Assembly (NCBI GenBank): GCA_900542275.1
Contig: UQMW01000014.1
Coordinates: 1-36,869 of the forward strand
Direction of reading: 5' to 3'
From: an uncultured Collinsella sp.
Lineage (GTDB): Bacteria > Actinomycetota > Coriobacteriia > Coriobacteriales > Coriobacteriaceae
Length of the DNA stretch: 36,869 bases
Shown here: positions 14,892 through 23,866 of the stretch, in pieces
Position numbering within the stretch: the first letter of the stretch is position 1
How the letters are laid out: every line of letters starts with the position of its first letter
Translations under genes and position numbers: made by a program
The notes under the pieces: model-generated
Database searches by the model: none
Told to the model about the DNA's origin: nothing
The model's input: only the letters and a program-made list of their open reading frames with translations

Positions 14892-14951
14892 GGTTGTGTC
14901 CTCTCGCGGTTTAGTGCAGGCGCCCCGATAATCAGTGCGCACTTCAGAGCC

Positions 14952-15689
14952 TTATTTTACTGCAAACTCCGGGCTAAATACTACCCTGCCCAGGCGAACG
15001 AGCGTAGAGCCCTCCTCAAGGGCAGGCTCAAAGTCCTCGCTCATGCCGCAGGAAAGCTCAGGCAGGTTCAAATCGGGATGCGCCGCCTCCAGCTCATCCC
15101 TCAGCTCACGAAGCCCCGCAAAGGTGCGGCGTGCCACATCCTTATTCCCCCGGGGCGCCATAGTCATAAGCCCCTGTACGCAAATTCCCTCAAGTTCCGC
15201 AAGCTCACCCGCGGCGGCGCGAATCTCATCGGGCGAAAAGCCTCCCTTCGACTCCTCACCACTCACATTGACCTCAATGAGCACACGCTGGGGGCCGGCG
15301 AGCTCGCCTGCCTCAATCTTGCGAACAGCACGGCTCGAGATCGCCTGCGCCAGATGAAGCGAACCCACCGAGTGAATCAGCTCGGCTGAGCACAGCACCG
15401 CATTGATCTTATTGGTCTGCAGGTTGCCGATCATATCGAAGCGCACCTCGGGCAGCTCCGAATGCTCCGCCAGACCCGTGAGCTTGCGAACCAGCTCCTG
15501 CGGGCGGTTCTCGGCAAAATGGCGATACCCCGCCTGGATGGCGGCAACGGTCTCATCGACACCAACGGTCTTGGACACGGCAATGAGGCTCGCGGCGTTG
15601 TGGGGACGGCCTGCGCGATCGAGCGCCGCATAAAAACGTTCCAGAATCTGCTCGCGGCGAGCGCGCATCAAGTCCAAATAGTTATCCAT
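14952..15689 (-). CDS. YggS family pyridoxal phosphate-binding protein
   Basis: A 245-residue TIM-barrel protein of the YggS/PROSC family, which binds pyridoxal 5'-phosphate without known catalytic action and keeps vitamin B6 and amino-acid pools balanced. The PLP lysine is in SLIAVSKTVGVDE near residue 38. Also typical are FAENRPQELVRKL (family GENYVQE), FDMIGNLQTNKIN (family WHFIGxLQxNK), LIEVNVSGEESKGGF, GLMTMAP and LSCGMSEDFEPALEEGSTLV with R.G. The ATG at 15689 is chosen for GGAGG upstream. In other Actinobacteria this gene directly follows pgeF; here the pst-phoU genes come between. sepF follows after 60 bases. Confidence 0.95.
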   Translation of the reverse strand: MDNYLDLMRARREQILERFYAALDRAGRPHNAASLIAVSKTVGVDETVAAIQAGYRHFAENRPQELVRKLTGLAEHSELPEVRFDMIGNLQTNKINAVLCSAELIHSVGSLHLAQAISSRAVRKIEAGELAGPQRVLIEVNVSGEESKGGFSPDEIRAAAGELAELEGICVQGLMTMAPRGNKDVARRTFAGLRELRDELEAAHPDLNLPELSCGMSEDFEPALEEGSTLVRLGRVVFSPEFAVK

Positions 15690-15739
15690 TGCTAATCGCC
15701 TCCGCTGACAGCCAAACAAGTAGTCCCATGCTAACGCAA

Positions 15740-15771
15740 GAGCGCGGCCCCGCATGTGCAAGGCCGCGCTC
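15740..15771 (-). terminator. Perfect 10-base-pair hairpin after phoU
   Basis: GAGCGCGGCC (15740-15749) and GGCCGCGCTC (15762-15771) pair perfectly, between the phoU stop and the yggS start. Only a weak T-run (TTGCGTT) follows on the minus strand, so it may reduce rather than stop read-through from the phosphate operon into yggS. Confidence 0.55.
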
Positions 15772-15808
15772 ACTTAGGTATTTACAATCTTTCGACGAAC
15801 GGGGTTAC

Positions 15809-16666
15809 TTACTCCTCGTCGTCCTCGCCATCGTCCTCGTCCTCAAGATGATCGAGCAGGTAGCGAAGACCCTCGCTGACCTCGTTAGCGGGCACCTTGG
15901 CAACGTAGCGAGCGTCGACGGCGGGCCTCATGATAACACCCTCGCCCGAAGGCACGCGCATGCTCTCGAGCTCATCCTCGTCCACACGGGCGATATCGCC
16001 GGCATTCATGCGCTGTCCGGTCAACAGAAAGGTCAGACGGCAGGCGGCATCGATGGAAATCGAGGCGATGCGATCGAGGTAGCGCGAAACCATGATGGCG
16101 CGGCGCAGGTCGTCATAGTTGCTGTCGTCGTCCATAAAATCGCCCGTGTCCATGCGGTTAAAGGTGCGGAAGAACTTCTCGTAGGCGGCGTGCACTGGCT
16201 CGTCCTCGACGGCCAAGTTGCAGATGATGGACATATCATTGGTGACGAGCGCGGAAAGCGAAGAGCCCAGCACCTGGTAGACGGCCTCAGCCTCGGCCTC
16301 GACCGTGCCGACAAGCTCCTGGGGCAGCGAGATGTCGGCCTTGATCATATGACGCGTGGCGCGGCAGATCTGGCGAACCTTATCGGTCATGCGCTGCAGG
16401 TTAAAGTCGACGTAGATGATCGTCTGAAGCAGGCGGAAGTCGGAGGCGACCGGTGACTGCGTGGCGATCAGGTTGTAGCAGACGGCCTCCAGGTTAGCGC
16501 AGCGTGCGTCAATCGAAAGCGTGCGCTTCTTGGTCTTGGTGGCGAGCTTGCGGTCGTCGGTCACATAGGCCTTCACGGCATCGTGGAGGGCCAGATCGAC
16601 GGCCTCGTAGATGCTCAGCATCTCGTGGCGGGCCTCGATGAGCTGACGGGAAAACAGTTTACGCAT
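15809..16666 (-). CDS. phoU: Phosphate uptake regulator PhoU
   Basis: PhoU links the state of the Pst transporter to phosphate signalling and restrains uptake when phosphate is abundant. The protein is helical with two PhoU repeats: MRKLFSRQLIEARHEMLSIY near the start, RTLSIDARCANLEAVCYNLI and TQSPVASDFRLLQTIIYVDF in the first repeat, and AIMVSRYLDRIASISIDAAC in the second. At 285 residues it is longer than the usual 215-240 because of a C-terminal extension ending in the acidic EDEDDGEDDEE. A GGAGTG lies before the ATG. It is the last gene of the pst block, 92 bases after pstB. No PhoR or PhoB gene is in the window. Confidence 0.92.
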   Translation of the reverse strand: MRKLFSRQLIEARHEMLSIYEAVDLALHDAVKAYVTDDRKLATKTKKRTLSIDARCANLEAVCYNLIATQSPVASDFRLLQTIIYVDFNLQRMTDKVRQICRATRHMIKADISLPQELVGTVEAEAEAVYQVLGSSLSALVTNDMSIICNLAVEDEPVHAAYEKFFRTFNRMDTGDFMDDDSNYDDLRRAIMVSRYLDRIASISIDAACRLTFLLTGQRMNAGDIARVDEDELESMRVPSGEGVIMRPAVDARYVAKVPANEVSEGLRYLLDHLEDEDDGEDDEE

Positions 16667-16758
16667 GGTTCACTCCAATCAGTTGGGTGCGGTCATGCCG
16701 CCCGCACAGTGAATACGCACCGGACCAGGTCCGATCGGCTTGGGACTAGTCGCACCGA

Positions 16759-17562
<804 letters not shown>

Positions 17563-17574
17563 GGGACTCCTTAA

Positions 17575-18480
17575 CTAGCGACGCTTGCGCGACAGGAAGC
17601 GCGCAAACAGGTTGAAGGCCAGAATGATCACCATCAGCAAGAGCGCGGTGCCATAGGCTGCGTTCATGTTGATGCCGTCGTTGGCAAGCAGGTACAGGTG
17701 AACCGTCATGGGGCGGCCGGAATCGAGCGGCGAAATAGGTAGATTGATGGCCTGGCCCATGGTGTAGAGCACCACCGCGGTCTCGCCAATGGCACGGCCG
17801 ATGGCGAGGACGATACCCGTGGCAATACGGCCAAAGGCAGAAGGAAGCACGATCTTGGAGACGACCTGCCACTTGGTGGCCCCCAGGCCGTACGCACCCC
17901 ACCGGATATAGCGCGGAACGGCGCGAATGGCCTCTTCGGTGGTGCGCATGACGATAGGAAGCATCAAGAGCGCGAGTGCCAGAGCGGCAGAGACCATCGA
18001 AAGGCCCAGGCCCATGGCCTCGACAAACAAGGCGTAGCCAAACAGGCCCATAACGATGGAGGGCACCGAGGCCAAAGCGTCAGCAGCGTAGCGGATGAGC
18101 TCGACGACCTTGCCCTGCTTGGCGTACTCGGCCAGATAGACGGCTGCCAGCACAGCGATCGGCGTGCAGATAAGCATGGCGAGCGCCGTCACGTAGACGG
18201 TTGAGACGATCGTGGGCCAAATTCCGCCCTCGGCGTTGACGCCCTGGGGCCAACCGAAGATAAAGTCAAGCGAGATATGTGGCAGGCCGTTAATGACCAC
18301 GTAGGCGATGATAGCGACCAGCACCAGCGTGGTGATGTAGGCAGCGGCACGAAACACGCCGAGCATGATCTTGTTGGACAGGTCCTTGTTGATGCGGCCC
18401 TTCTTGCCGTGGGAAAGGGCACGCTTAATGCGCTCGCGCGACGAGGTCGTATCGACCGTCGTGTCAACGGAATCGGACAT
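17575..18480 (-). CDS. pstA: Phosphate ABC transporter permease PstA
   Basis: One of the two membrane channels of the Pst importer, 301 residues. A basic, Thr/Ser-rich N-terminus of about 40 residues leads into six hydrophobic helices. Helix one is AAYITTLVLVAIIAYVVING, and FIFGWPQGVNAEGGIWPTIV is a typical PstA outer loop. The EAA-type cytoplasmic loop is AIRAVPRYIRWGAYGLGATK followed by WQVVSKIVLPSAFGRIATGI. The ending FLSRKRR is positively charged. AGAGGGGG lies ahead of the ATG, which follows the pstC stop after 3 bases, so the two are translated as a unit. Confidence 0.97.
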   Translation of the reverse strand: MSDSVDTTVDTTSSRERIKRALSHGKKGRINKDLSNKIMLGVFRAAAYITTLVLVAIIAYVVINGLPHISLDFIFGWPQGVNAEGGIWPTIVSTVYVTALAMLICTPIAVLAAVYLAEYAKQGKVVELIRYAADALASVPSIVMGLFGYALFVEAMGLGLSMVSAALALALLMLPIVMRTTEEAIRAVPRYIRWGAYGLGATKWQVVSKIVLPSAFGRIATGIVLAIGRAIGETAVVLYTMGQAINLPISPLDSGRPMTVHLYLLANDGINMNAAYGTALLLMVIILAFNLFARFLSRKRR

Positions 18481-18483
18481 AGC

Positions 18484-19410
18484 CTACCCCCTCTTCTTCT
18501 TGGAAATCAGACGGACGATGCCCACCAGCGTAGCGGAGATGATAAACAGGACCACGCCCATGCCGAACAGCGCCGAGCGGTGCAGACCCGAGGAATAGCT
18601 CATGTCGAGCGCAATCTGGCTCGTGAGCGTCGAGATGGGGCTCGCAATGCTGTCGGGAATAACCGGGGCGTTACCCACGACCATGAGCACGGCCATGGTC
18701 TCGCCGATGGCACGGCCCATACCCAGCACGATGGCATCCACGATACCCAGCTTGGCGGCAGGTAACACGACCTTATAGATGGTCTGCCACTTGGTGGCGC
18801 CCATGGCATAGGATGCCTCGCGAATGCCCATGGGAATGGAATTGAGAGCATCGATGGTGAGCGTGGTGATGGTAGGGACGATCATGATGGCAAGCACGAA
18901 CCACGCCGTCAGCGCACCAAAACCAAGACCACCGGTCAGTTGTGCGATAAACGGGCGGATGATGATCATGCCGAAAAAGCCGTAGATGATAGAAGGGATG
19001 CCGGCCAGCAGGTCGACGGCAGGGCTGATGAGCTTGCGCACGCGCTTGCCGGCGATCTCGACCAGGTATACGGCCGTACCCACACCTAGCGGCACGCCCA
19101 TGGCGAGCGCACCGACGGTCACCAGACCTGAGCCGGCGAGCAGCGACATGATGCCGTAGTGGCCCTCAGAGGGCGCCCACGTAAAGCTAAAGAAGTCCGC
19201 CAGACCGATGTCGGTAAAGACGGGCAGCGCCGAGTACGTGGTAAAGACAAAAATCAGGATGACGGTAACGACCGCCAAGAACGCGCAGGCAAAGAAGATC
19301 CACTGCAGCGCCTTCTCCTTGATATAGGTACTGCGCGATACGAGCGCCAGCTCGCGCTTCTTGGGCGCCTGAGCATTCTGCTCAGTCTGGGAGTTTTCCC
19401 GTGTTTCCAT
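18484..19410 (-). CDS. pstC: Phosphate ABC transporter permease PstC
   Basis: The partner permease of PstA. The 308-residue protein has a charged N-terminus (METRENSQTEQNAQAPKKRE), a first helix WIFFACAFLAVVTVILIFVF, the periplasmic FFSFTWAPSEGHYGIMSLLA (the usual PstC W.P....YG loop), and the EAA-type loop GIREASYAMGATKWQTIYKV with VLPAAKLGIVDAIVLGMGRA. It ends in ISKKKRG. I choose the ATG at 19410, one base after the pstS stop, because GGGGAG lies 8 bases upstream; a GTG nine bases earlier would overlap that site. It forms an operon with pstS and pstA. Confidence 0.97.
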   Translation of the reverse strand: METRENSQTEQNAQAPKKRELALVSRSTYIKEKALQWIFFACAFLAVVTVILIFVFTTYSALPVFTDIGLADFFSFTWAPSEGHYGIMSLLAGSGLVTVGALAMGVPLGVGTAVYLVEIAGKRVRKLISPAVDLLAGIPSIIYGFFGMIIIRPFIAQLTGGLGFGALTAWFVLAIMIVPTITTLTIDALNSIPMGIREASYAMGATKWQTIYKVVLPAAKLGIVDAIVLGMGRAIGETMAVLMVVGNAPVIPDSIASPISTLTSQIALDMSYSSGLHRSALFGMGVVLFIISATLVGIVRLISKKKRG

Positions 19411-19411
19411 G

Positions 19412-20248
19412 CTACTCACTCCCCTTCTCGTCGGTGGTGACGGGAATAAAGCCCGCCTCGCGAATCTGCTTGTCCATCTTTTCGGACGTCACGTAGTCGA
19501 TGTAATCCTGCGCCTGCTGCGAAGGCGCACCCTTAACAAAGAAGTAAAGGTCGCGCGAGATGGGATAGCCGCCGCTCGCGACCGTCTTCTCGGACGCCTC
19601 AACATGATTGACCGAGACGGCCTTGACCGAGGTCTTGGCGTTGAGGCTATCGACGAAGCCCAGCGAAATGTAGCCAATGGCACCGCGCGAACGAGATACC
19701 ACGTCGCGCACCTGGCCCGTGCCCGAAAGAACGGCCGAGCGGCGATCGAAGGGGGTGCCGTCCATCACGATGGTGCGAAAGGCCTCACGCGTGCCGGACG
19801 CCTCATCTCGGTTGATAACCTGAATCCTCAGGTCCTCGCCACCGACTTCTTTCCAGTTGGTGATCTTGCCGGCGTAAATATCGCGGAGCTGCTCGGTCGA
19901 GAGGTTATCGACCGGGTTATCGTCGTTCACGATGACCGCGATACCGTCGTGGGCAATGACGATGGGAGTCAGGCCCAGATCCTGTTCGTCGGCATTGAGT
20001 CCACGGGAGGAACTGGCGATATCGGCCGTGCCAGCGCTGACGGCCTCGATGCCAGCGGAAGAACCCAAACCGGAAACGAGCACGTCGATGCCGGTCTCCT
20101 CCTCAAAGCCCTCGGCCGCAATCTCGGCGATAGGAAGGCAGGTCGTGGAGCCGGCGACAGTAATGGAAGAGGTAGAAGATCCCGAAGAACAGGCGCACAG
20201 CGTAAGCGTAAGCACAGCGGCGCTCAGGATCGATACGATCTTTCTCAT
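19412..20248 (-). CDS. pstS: Phosphate-binding lipoprotein PstS
   Basis: The extracellular phosphate receptor of the Pst system, 278 residues. A lipoprotein signal peptide (MRKIVSILSAAVLTLTLCAC) ends at Cys20, which is expected to be lipid-modified. The mature part shows ITVAGSTTCLPIAEIAAEGF with the phosphate-binding Ser/Thr loop, ADIASSSRGLNADEQDLG, NPVDNLSTEQLRDIYAGKIT, and the second phosphate loop VINRDEASGTREAFRTIV. The ATG overlaps the pgeF stop as ATGA, and no good Shine-Dalgarno precedes it, so translation probably depends on pgeF. PstS is usually the highly expressed first gene of its operon, which makes this position odd. Confidence 0.97.
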   Translation of the reverse strand: MRKIVSILSAAVLTLTLCACSSGSSTSSITVAGSTTCLPIAEIAAEGFEEETGIDVLVSGLGSSAGIEAVSAGTADIASSSRGLNADEQDLGLTPIVIAHDGIAVIVNDDNPVDNLSTEQLRDIYAGKITNWKEVGGEDLRIQVINRDEASGTREAFRTIVMDGTPFDRRSAVLSGTGQVRDVVSRSRGAIGYISLGFVDSLNAKTSVKAVSVNHVEASEKTVASGGYPISRDLYFFVKGAPSQQAQDYIDYVTSEKMDKQIREAGFIPVTTDEKGSE

Positions 20249-21045
20249 AGCATCACGCCGATCGCAGCATGGCGCCCACAGGCGCCGCCCTCGTTACGGT
20301 AGGAATAAAAGCGGTCATTCTGACGCACAGTCGAAAGCTGGGTATCCACGATATTATCCGCGTCGACACCGACATCTACCAGCGCCTCGCAAATGGCAGC
20401 GGAAAGATCGAGCATGCGAGAGGTACTCGCATCGATGCAAGAGAACTCGGCGGCAAAGCGATCCATGAGCTCCTGGGATACTTCATATTCGTCACCCAAG
20501 ATATGGGGGCCGATATAGGCGGAAACGCCGCTCGCATCGCAACCGGCAGCATCGCAGAGCGCCTGGCACGCCTTGGCGGAAATGCGCGCAATCGTGCCCT
20601 TCCAGCCGGAATGCACCACGGCAAAACCGCCAGGGGCCACCAGCACCACGGGAACGCAGTCGGCAAAGCAGAGCAGCACGGGCACGTTATGCGCCGTGCA
20701 GACGATGGCATCGCAGCCCTCGGCAATCTGCTCACGGACGTCCTCAAGGTCATCGGCGCCGTTCGAGGTCACCGCAACGATATGGTCACCATGTACCTGA
20801 TTGGGCACGAGCAGATTATGCTCGCACTCAGTGGCGCCCATAGCTTCGAGCGCTCGACGACGATTTTCTTGAACAGCAAAGGGGTCATCGCCAACATGCG
20901 AGCCCAGGTTGAGCGAGGAGTACGCATCTTCAGAAACGCCACCGGTGCGCTCGGTAAAGGCAAAGCGGACATCGAATGTCGCGCCCTCCACCAACGTAAC
21001 TCCATCATGGTCGACACGCGAAACGTTGTCCGCACGTGCTGCCAT
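20245..21045 (-). CDS. pgeF: Peptidoglycan editing factor PgeF (YfiH/laccase-domain family)
   Basis: PgeF belongs to the YfiH family, once called polyphenol oxidases; in E. coli it removes L-Ser wrongly placed in muropeptide precursors. The 266-residue protein keeps the metal-site residues: His in LLVPNQVHGDHIV, Cys in LLCFADCVPVVLV, and His in FAVVHSGWKGTIARI. AYIGPHILGDEYEVSQEL and the ending SYRNEGGACGRHAAIGVML are also typical. I place the start at the ATG at 21045, because AGGAGG lies 7 bases before it and the seven extra codons of the longer frame would overlap that site. It follows ftsZ as in other Actinobacteria, and overlaps pstS by 4 bases. Confidence 0.95.
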   Translation of the reverse strand: MAARADNVSRVDHDGVTLVEGATFDVRFAFTERTGGVSEDAYSSLNLGSHVGDDPFAVQENRRRALEAMGATECEHNLLVPNQVHGDHIVAVTSNGADDLEDVREQIAEGCDAIVCTAHNVPVLLCFADCVPVVLVAPGGFAVVHSGWKGTIARISAKACQALCDAAGCDASGVSAYIGPHILGDEYEVSQELMDRFAAEFSCIDASTSRMLDLSAAICEALVDVGVDADNIVDTQLSTVRQNDRFYSYRNEGGACGRHAAIGVML

Positions 21046-21181
21046 ACTAAAGCCTCCTAATAACACAAGTACCGCGGCATCGCCGCGCAGTCCGCGTTTA
21101 TACGGCTGTCATACTTCCTTAAAAGGATACCCGCAGCGGTAGGGACCAAACGTAAAGGGAACGTAAGGAGATTGGAGGCTT

Positions 21182-21195
21182 TCGTTTACAAACGA
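21182..21195. promoter_or_regulatory. Short inverted repeat in the pgeF-pst leader region
   Basis: TCGTTT-AC-AAACGA forms a near-symmetrical 14-base site between the ftsZ terminator and pgeF. It is the only compact dyad I see in 21046-21192, the likely promoter region of the pgeF-pst unit, and contains TTTACA, a loose match to a single Pho-box half. Speculative. Confidence 0.25.
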
Positions 21196-21233
21196 GAAAC
21201 AAAACGGGGTGCATCCAAATGGACACACCCCGT
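21193..21233 (-). terminator. Intrinsic terminator of ftsZ
   Basis: On the minus strand ACGGGGTG (21233-21226) pairs with CACCCCGT (21211-21204), followed by TTTTGTTTCTCG. It sits directly after the ftsZ stop, so pgeF and pst probably have their own promoter or rely on read-through. Confidence 0.82.
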
Positions 21234-21255
21234 GCAGGTCGTTGAGAAAAACGAA

Positions 21256-22410
21256 CTAGAAGCTACCGCGCTTCAGGAAGTCGGGAAGCTCGAACTGATC
21301 GTTGCCGAAGTTAGGAAGCTCGGTGCCACCGACGTTGCGGGTCGGAGCGGCCTGAGCCGGGCTGGTGGCCGGAGCGGTGCGCTGCGGCTCAGCGGAAGCA
21401 GCGGCCTTGCTCTGAGACTGCTGAGCGGCAAAGAGCTCGTCCTGACGGTTGACGTTGGAGTCGGAGAAACCCGTAGCGATGACGGTGATACGCACCTGAT
21501 CGCCCAGGGACTCGTCGACAACGGTACCGAAGATGATGTTGGCCTCGGGGTCGACGGCGTTGGCGACAACGTCGGCGGCGTCGCTGATCTCCTGGATGCC
21601 CAGGTCCTTGGAACCGGCGATGGAGAGCAGCACGCGTGTGGCACCATCGATGGAGCTCTCGAGCAGCGGGCTGGAGATGGCCTGCTGGGCTGCGTCGACG
21701 GCACGGGTATCCCCAGAAGAGGTACCGATACCCATCATGGCGGTACCGGCCTGCTTCATGATGGTCTTAACATCGGCGAAGTCCAGGTTGATGATACCGG
21801 GGACGGTGATGAGGTCGGTGATGCCCTGGGTGCCCTGGGAAAGGACGCCATCGGCAATCGCGAAGGCCTCGAGCATGGTGGTCTTCTTCTCGGCGATGTC
21901 GAGCAGCTTATCGTTAGGGATGACGATCATGGTATCGACGCAATCGGAGAGGGTCTTAATGCCCTCCTCGGCGCTCTTCTTGCGCTTGCGGCCCTCGAAG
22001 GTGAAGGGCTTGGTCACGACGGCGACGGTCAGTGCACCGACCTCGTTCATCGCGATATCGGCAACGATAGGAGCAGCGCCGGTACCAGTGCCACCGCCCT
22101 CGCCGCAGGTGATGAACACCATGTCGGCGCCAGCAAGCGCCTCGGCAATGTCGTCGCGGGACTCATCGGCAGCCTTGCGGCCAACCTCGGGGTTGGCGCC
22201 GGCGCCCAGGCCGCGGGTAAGGTCGGTGCCGATGTGCACCTTGATATCGGCATCAGAGATCGCGAGTGCCTGAGCATCGGTGTTGATGGCAACAAACTCG
22301 ACGCCGCGGATGCCCTCTTCGATCATTCGATTGACCGCGTTGGTACCGCCGCCGCCGACGCCGACCACCTTAATGACGGCAAGGTAGTTGTTGATCTCTG
22401 TCTCGTGCAT
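21256..22410 (-). CDS. ftsZ: Cell division protein FtsZ
   Basis: FtsZ is the tubulin-like GTPase that forms the division ring. The 384-residue protein has KVVGVGGGGTNAVNRMIEEG, the tubulin signature GEGGGTGTGAAPIVADIA, the synergy loop region ITDLITVPGIINLDFADVKT with catalytic acids, and the normal C-terminal domain. It ends with a variable Gln/Ala/Pro linker and the conserved peptide FELPDFLKRGSF, which binds partners such as SepF. The ATG at 22410 is chosen because GGAGGA lies 6 bases upstream; a longer frame of ten residues lacks a ribosome site. It is followed by its own terminator and preceded by an AT-rich 199-base leader. Confidence 0.99.
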   Translation of the reverse strand: MHETEINNYLAVIKVVGVGGGGTNAVNRMIEEGIRGVEFVAINTDAQALAISDADIKVHIGTDLTRGLGAGANPEVGRKAADESRDDIAEALAGADMVFITCGEGGGTGTGAAPIVADIAMNEVGALTVAVVTKPFTFEGRKRKKSAEEGIKTLSDCVDTMIVIPNDKLLDIAEKKTTMLEAFAIADGVLSQGTQGITDLITVPGIINLDFADVKTIMKQAGTAMMGIGTSSGDTRAVDAAQQAISSPLLESSIDGATRVLLSIAGSKDLGIQEISDAADVVANAVDPEANIIFGTVVDESLGDQVRITVIATGFSDSNVNRQDELFAAQQSQSKAAASAEPQRTAPATSPAQAAPTRNVGGTELPNFGNDQFELPDFLKRGSF

Positions 22411-22609
22411 GTCGGTCCTCCGAACAAAGGTTATAGCCATAGCATGGGTCGACCCCTGCGCACATTAACCTTCAGGTTGAAAGTAAATGCAAAGGTAAAC
22501 CGTATTATGTTTGCACATTATGAACGTATCAGTCAAATAATTGACCGTGAAAACCAAACAAACCAGATAAACGGCGTGGTATGGCCCCTCAACAAAGCAT
22601 CAACCCACG
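22411..22609 (-). promoter_or_regulatory. AT-rich leader of ftsZ with two dyads
   Basis: This gap between ftsQ and ftsZ is much richer in A and T than its surroundings and is the likely site of an ftsZ promoter. Two short inverted repeats stand out: GTCAA-ATAA-TTGAC (22532-22545) and AACCT-TC-AGGTT (22467-22478). TTGACT is present on the minus strand near the first, but no -10 at 17 bases is convincing. The dyads are candidate regulator sites. Confidence 0.4.
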
Positions 22610-23866
22610 CTACGAGGTCGGAGCATTCCTAAATGTGTAGTTGCCCGGAGAGCGCACATTGATATACGTTACGCCCTCTACCTGCGAAAGCAACTTGGTG
22701 ACTACGCGTTCCTTCTTGGCGATATCATCCGAATCGCCCAGCGACACCTCAATGCCGTTATTGAGGTTTGCCGAGATGGCTTCGACCGAAGGCGTGGAAA
22801 TATCCTTGACTTGTCCCAAGAACTCGCTCGAAAAACCACGCACATAATCCAGGCCGGCCTTAACGGCTTTGGAGCTCACCGCCTGGCCGGAAACCGGAGC
22901 GACATCCGCCGAGACATCAGTCAACAGCACCGCGCCATAGTGCTTAGCGAGCGCCAGCGCGGCATCGATTCCGGTCAAGGTATTTGAGCCCTGCCCTGTC
23001 GTGATGACGTTACCCTGGTCGTCCACTTCGACCGACGTCGACAGTGGGGCGATCCAGGTGTCATCATCCCCGATGGCCCAGGCAAGGTCATCGGAGCTGA
23101 TATAGGCAATTGCGATGACCTTGCGCTCCATCGGCGTAATGATGAGCGTATGCGGGAACTGACGCTGGACATCCACGCCCGAGACCCACGGGTTCTGCTT
23201 GAGATCCTCGGTAATCTGGTCGGGATCGACGTTAAAAAGCGACGTTCCCTCGGGCAAATCGATCAGCTGGATAGCATCGTGCTTCGTCACATGCTCGCTG
23301 CCTTGAATCTGAATATCAGTGGCGGTAAACAATCCAGAGTTAATCACCACGATGGCAACGACGACGAGCACGGCCAAGACGGCCAGAACGCCGCCCACGA
23401 TTTTGCCTTTGCCTGTAACGACAGAAGCGGCGTCTGATGTTTTATTTACCATCGCCCCAAGTGAAGACAACGGGTTGACGCTTTTTTTACCCGAAGGCTT
23501 CTTGACTGTAACCGGCACCGATGTCAGCGAGCGCGGTTTCGATGCGCCCAGCGTGCGACCCGGACGCGGCGCTTTAGTTCCCGTCGAGGGTTTAGGAGTT
23601 GCCATGGGACGGGCAGGCTTGGCGCCCATAACAGGCTTTGACGTCACCGAGGGACGCGAGGACTTTTTTGCGGCCGGACGATTACCGAGCTGCGAGCCGA
23701 CGACCGGACGACTGGTCTGTCGAGCATGCCCGACAGACTTAGAGTGCGCGACGGTATTGCGTTGAGGTTTGGCAGGCGCGCCGGAACGCCCTCCGGCGCG
23801 GCGGAAGGTGGGTTTCGATGCTCTAGAAGCCGAGGAATTTAACTTCCGGTCTGAGCTCGATGCCAT
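22610..23866 (-). CDS. ftsQ: Cell division protein FtsQ (DivIB-like)
   Basis: FtsQ is a bitopic membrane protein linking early and late divisome parts. The outer part starts with a POTRA domain: FTATDIQIQGSEHVTKHDAI, LPEGTSLFNVDPDQITEDLK, and PWVSGVDVQRQFPHTLIITP. The transmembrane helix is at about 157-176. The protein is 418 residues, much longer than typical, because about 155 basic residues rich in Lys, Arg, Pro and Ser precede the helix, with repeated SKP, ARP and TKP-like units. GGGAGGCG precedes the ATG. The first 44 bases overlap the 3' end of murB in another frame, implying coupled translation. Confidence 0.92.
   Translation of the reverse strand: MASSSDRKLNSSASRASKPTFRRAGGRSGAPAKPQRNTVAHSKSVGHARQTSRPVVGSQLGNRPAAKKSSRPSVTSKPVMGAKPARPMATPKPSTGTKAPRPGRTLGASKPRSLTSVPVTVKKPSGKKSVNPLSSLGAMVNKTSDAASVVTGKGKIVGGVLAVLAVLVVVAIVVINSGLFTATDIQIQGSEHVTKHDAIQLIDLPEGTSLFNVDPDQITEDLKQNPWVSGVDVQRQFPHTLIITPMERKVIAIAYISSDDLAWAIGDDDTWIAPLSTSVEVDDQGNVITTGQGSNTLTGIDAALALAKHYGAVLLTDVSADVAPVSGQAVSSKAVKAGLDYVRGFSSEFLGQVKDISTPSVEAISANLNNGIEVSLGDSDDIAKKERVVTKLLSQVEGVTYINVRSPGNYTFRNAPTS

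Noticed and set aside
14163..15389. 408-codon plus-strand frame opposite sepF and yggS
   Set aside because: The minus-strand genes are clearly real; the plus frame has no family match and starts inside the sepF end.
19411..19419. GTG at 19419 as start of pstC
   Set aside because: It would lie within the ribosome site GGGGAG; the ATG at 19410 has ideal spacing.
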